A stretch of DNA of 64,000 nt from Amycolatopsis sulphurea. Lineage in GTDB: Bacteria > Actinomycetota > Actinomycetes > Mycobacteriales > Pseudonocardiaceae. Positions 62,086 to 64,000 of this stretch are shown here, one piece after another; the first letter of the stretch is position 1; each line of letters starts with the position of its first letter. The translations under genes were made by a program, and so were the position numbers. Location: positions 1,798,001 to 1,862,000 of the forward strand of contig NZ_PDJK01000002.1 of the NCBI RefSeq assembly GCF_002564045.1. The letters run 5' to 3'. The notes under the pieces are model-generated. The model worked only from the letters and a program-made list of their open reading frames with translations. It did no database searches and was not told the origin of the DNA.

Positions 62086-62137
62086 CTGTGAAGGGGCCCT
62101 TCACGGACTCAGAGTCCGTGAAGGGGCCCCTTCACAG
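62086..62137. repeat. 52-bp palindromic repeat, copy 4
   Basis: Arms CTGTGAAGGGGCCC, TTCACGGACTC and their reverse complement around CTCAGAG. One extra G in the right arm (GAAGGGGCCCC) breaks perfect symmetry. It lies directly downstream of the STAND regulator stop codon. Confidence 0.95.
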
Positions 62138-62195
62138 CCGTTCGGGCCGGGGGGTACGGTCGCGCGGAGCCGGGGCGCGTAGTTGAGATGGGTGT

Positions 62196-63403
62196 GTGCG
62201 CGCATTGTTCAGCCGGCCGGGCGCCCGGTCACGAGCGATCGACCTGCTGATTGTCGTGGTGCTCGGGGTGGGTTCGGTGCCGAGCATCGTGGCGTCGGGC
62301 CGGTCGTCGGGTGTGGTGCTGGGAATCACAGTGGCCATCACGGTGGCCCTGCTCGCACCGATCTTCGCGCGGCGCCGGTTTCCCGTGCGGGCAATGCTGT
62401 TCGCGCTCGCCGTCTTCGCTGTGCATACGCTGGTGCCGCCGTCGTACGCCGGCTGGCTGCTCGCTGCCGACCTGGCACTGCCGTCCTCATGTACTCGGTG
62501 ATGGTCTACGGCGATCGGCGCAGCTGGCTGTGGCTACTCCTGGCGTCGGAGGCGGTGTTCCTGGTCGGGCTGGTCCTCGTCCTCGAGAGTAACTCGATGA
62601 CGGCGATCGTGTTCCTGGCCCAGACCGCCACCATGGTGGCCGCGGTGGCGATCGGCGAGGTGACGCGAAACCGGAAGCGGCAGCTGGCCGACGCGCAGGA
62701 GCGTGCGATCGAGGCCGAGGAACACCGTGACGCGCTGGCGAGGACCGCGGTCGTCGAAGAACGCGCCCGGATCGCCCGGGAGATGCACGACGTCGTCGCC
62801 CACGCGGTCAGCACCATAGTCATGCAGTCCGAAGGCGCACGGCTGCTGGGCGAACGAAATCCCACAGCCGTGGACGAGGCACTGCGCACGATCGGCGTCA
62901 CCGGCCGCGAAGCCGTCGCCGAACTACGCCGGATCCTCGGCCTGCTACGCGGAACCGAGAACGGCACGGAACCCCAACCGAGTGCCGGCGCGCTCGGCGA
63001 CCTTGTCGGCAAGGTACGCTCCGCCGGGCTGGAGACCCGTCTCGTGATCGAGGGCGAGCCTGAGGGCGTCCCGCCAGGCGCCGTGCTCACCACACACCGG
63101 ATCGTCCAGGAAGCACTGACCAATGTGGTCAAACACGCCCCGCCCGGCGCCCGGTGCACAGTGACAGTGCGTTACGGGACACCAGGCGACCCACACCGGA
63201 CCGTCGTGGCCGACATCGTCAACGACGGCGGCCACGGACCACACGCTCACCCCGCCGAACAAGCTCGGGCAGGCTACGGCATCCGCGGCATGCGAGAACG
63301 CGCCTCGATGTTCGGCGGCGACGTGACCGCACAACCCCAGCCCGACGGAGGCTTCCAGATCACCGCACAGCTCCCACTCACAACCTCCCCGGAGAACCAA
63401 TGA
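62196..63403 (+). pseudogene. NarL-type sensor histidine kinase, apparent frameshift in the membrane domain
   Basis: From the GTG at 62196 the frame gives membrane helices (AIDLLIVVVLGVGSVPSIV, GVVLGITVAITVALLAPIF, MLFALAVFAVHTLVP) and ends at a TGA at 62499-62501. The second frame continues from about 62481 (AVLMYSVMVYGDRRSW, then SEAVFLVGLVLVLESNS). One lost base (CTGCCGTC for CTGGCCGTC) restores one protein of about 400 residues. The kinase core is intact: H box ARIAREMHDVVAHAVS, HATPase N box VQEALTNVVKHA, G box GYGIRGMRERA. It pairs with the response regulator that overlaps its stop (ATGA). Confidence 0.8.
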
Positions 63404-64000
63404 CCCCCTACCGCGTCCTCGTCTGCGACGACCAGGAACTCATGCGCGGCGGGCTACGCATGCTCCTCGAAAGCACCGACGACCTGACACTCGCCGGAGA
63501 AGCCGAAAACGGCATCCAAGCCATCGACCTCGCCACCACCACACGACCAGACCTGATCCTCATGGACGTCCGCATGCCCAAACTCGACGGCATCCAAGCC
63601 ACCAAACGCATCTGCGCACACAACCCCGACGTCAAAATCCTCATGCTCACCACCTTCGACCTCGACGAATACGTCCTCGCCGCAACCAGAGCAGGCGCAG
63701 CCGGATTCCTCCTCAAAGACGCAAGCGGAGAAGAAACACTCCACGCGATGCGCGCCGTCCTGCGCGGCGACCGTGTGCTCGCCCCCGCCGTCGTCGACCG
63801 GATGATGCAACGCTACCTCGCCGCCCACCCCACACCCTCCAACGACCACCGCCTCACCCGCCTCACCGACCGCGAACGAGACGTCCTCACACTCGTCGCC
63901 CAAGGACTCAACAACACCGAAATCGCCGAACAACTCTTCATCGGCATCACCACAGTGAAAACCCACCTCGGCCGGATCCTCAACAAACTGGAAGTACGCG
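63400..64000 (+). CDS. NarL/LuxR-family response regulator (partial, runs off the window)
   Basis: The ATG at 63400 overlaps the kinase stop as ATGA. The receiver domain has VCDDQEL (acidic pocket), the phosphoacceptor D56 in LILMDVRMP, and MLTTFD and FLLKDAS with the conserved Thr and Lys. The C-terminal HTH reads LTDRERDVLTLVAQGLNNTE, IAEQLFIGITTVKTHLGRIL. The last residues before the window end are KLEVR, so only a few residues are missing. It is the partner of the kinase at 62196. Confidence 0.93.
   Translation, partial: MTPYRVLVCDDQELMRGGLRMLLESTDDLTLAGEAENGIQAIDLATTTRPDLILMDVRMPKLDGIQATKRICAHNPDVKILMLTTFDLDEYVLAATRAGAAGFLLKDASGEETLHAMRAVLRGDRVLAPAVVDRMMQRYLAAHPTPSNDHRLTRLTDRERDVLTLVAQGLNNTEIAEQLFIGITTVKTHLGRILNKLEVR

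Noticed and set aside
20316..62137. CRISPR array from the repeated 50-bp palindromes
   Set aside because: Copies are kilobases apart, not regularly spaced, and there are no spacers or cas genes. They fit an intergenic palindromic repeat family.

Overview
The window is high-GC actinobacterial chromosome, most likely Amycolatopsis or another Pseudonocardiales genus. Supporting signs are the pknG-glnH-glnX operon, a tRNA-Glu/Asp/Phe cluster, small Csp cold-shock proteins, a WXG/RHS polymorphic toxin, an LppA-like lipoprotein and frequent GTG starts and ATGA overlaps. The genus call is an inference from gene content; no ribosomal RNA or marker gene is present.

Layout. 0-8.1 kb is housekeeping and envelope: a frameshifted secreted protein, three tRNAs, a cold-shock protein, an L,D-transpeptidase lipoprotein, a 39-residue membrane peptide, an MHS transporter and a PaaI-type thioesterase. 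8.1-14.2 kb is the glutamate/aspartate-sensing operon glnX-glnH-pknG, in which PknG carries an unusually long Gln/Gly-rich N-terminus. 14.7-20.4 kb holds a copper-chaperone-like protein, a second Csp, a ThDP enzyme and a hydroxyacid-oxoacid transhydrogenase coupled to a hotdog thioesterase. 20.9-28.5 kb pairs a MoxR-type AAA ATPase with a small VWA-like protein, next to a 1,631-residue WXG/RHS toxin with a putative HNH-like tip. 28.9-33.5 kb has an aminopeptidase P-like enzyme, a TetR regulator, an enterochelin-esterase-like protein, decayed SUFU and ankyrin genes and tRNA-Lys.

34.2-50.8 kb is the most unusual part, a biosynthetic gene cluster I cannot match to a known one. One minus-strand operon encodes, in order, an enediyne-TE-like hotdog thioesterase, an AT-ACP didomain, a KS-CLF-KR-DH polyketide/PUFA-type synthase, an AveC-like membrane protein, a small regulator-like protein, a PPDK-like ATP/phosphohistidine protein, a second rifampin-phosphotransferase-like phosphohistidine protein, a CrtC/AttH-like protein (DUF7064/7065 type) and a second AveC-like protein. 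Several junctions are 4-nt ATGA overlaps. An IclR regulator lies beyond the 3' end and a Rieske oxygenase is transcribed divergently across a region with two tandem operator-like palindromes. The simplest reading is a reduced polyketide or fatty acyl product, released by the thioesterase, activated by ATP-dependent phosphoryl chemistry, oxidised by the Rieske enzyme and cyclised or hydrated by the AveC- and CrtC-like proteins.

50.9-64 kb contains a truncated DHFR-like gene, a MerR regulator, an S9 peptidase, an LppA-like lipoprotein, remnants of alpha/beta hydrolases, a cytokinin-dehydrogenase-like flavoprotein, a STAND-LuxR regulator and a NarL-type two-component pair cut by the window end. 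Two patterns cross the window. A nearly perfect palindromic repeat of about 50 bp occurs four times, with degenerate copies at 15 kb, mostly just downstream of genes; one copy forms the 3' boundary of a broken hydrolase gene. At least six genes carry apparent single-base frameshifts, which are either real decay or sequencing error.
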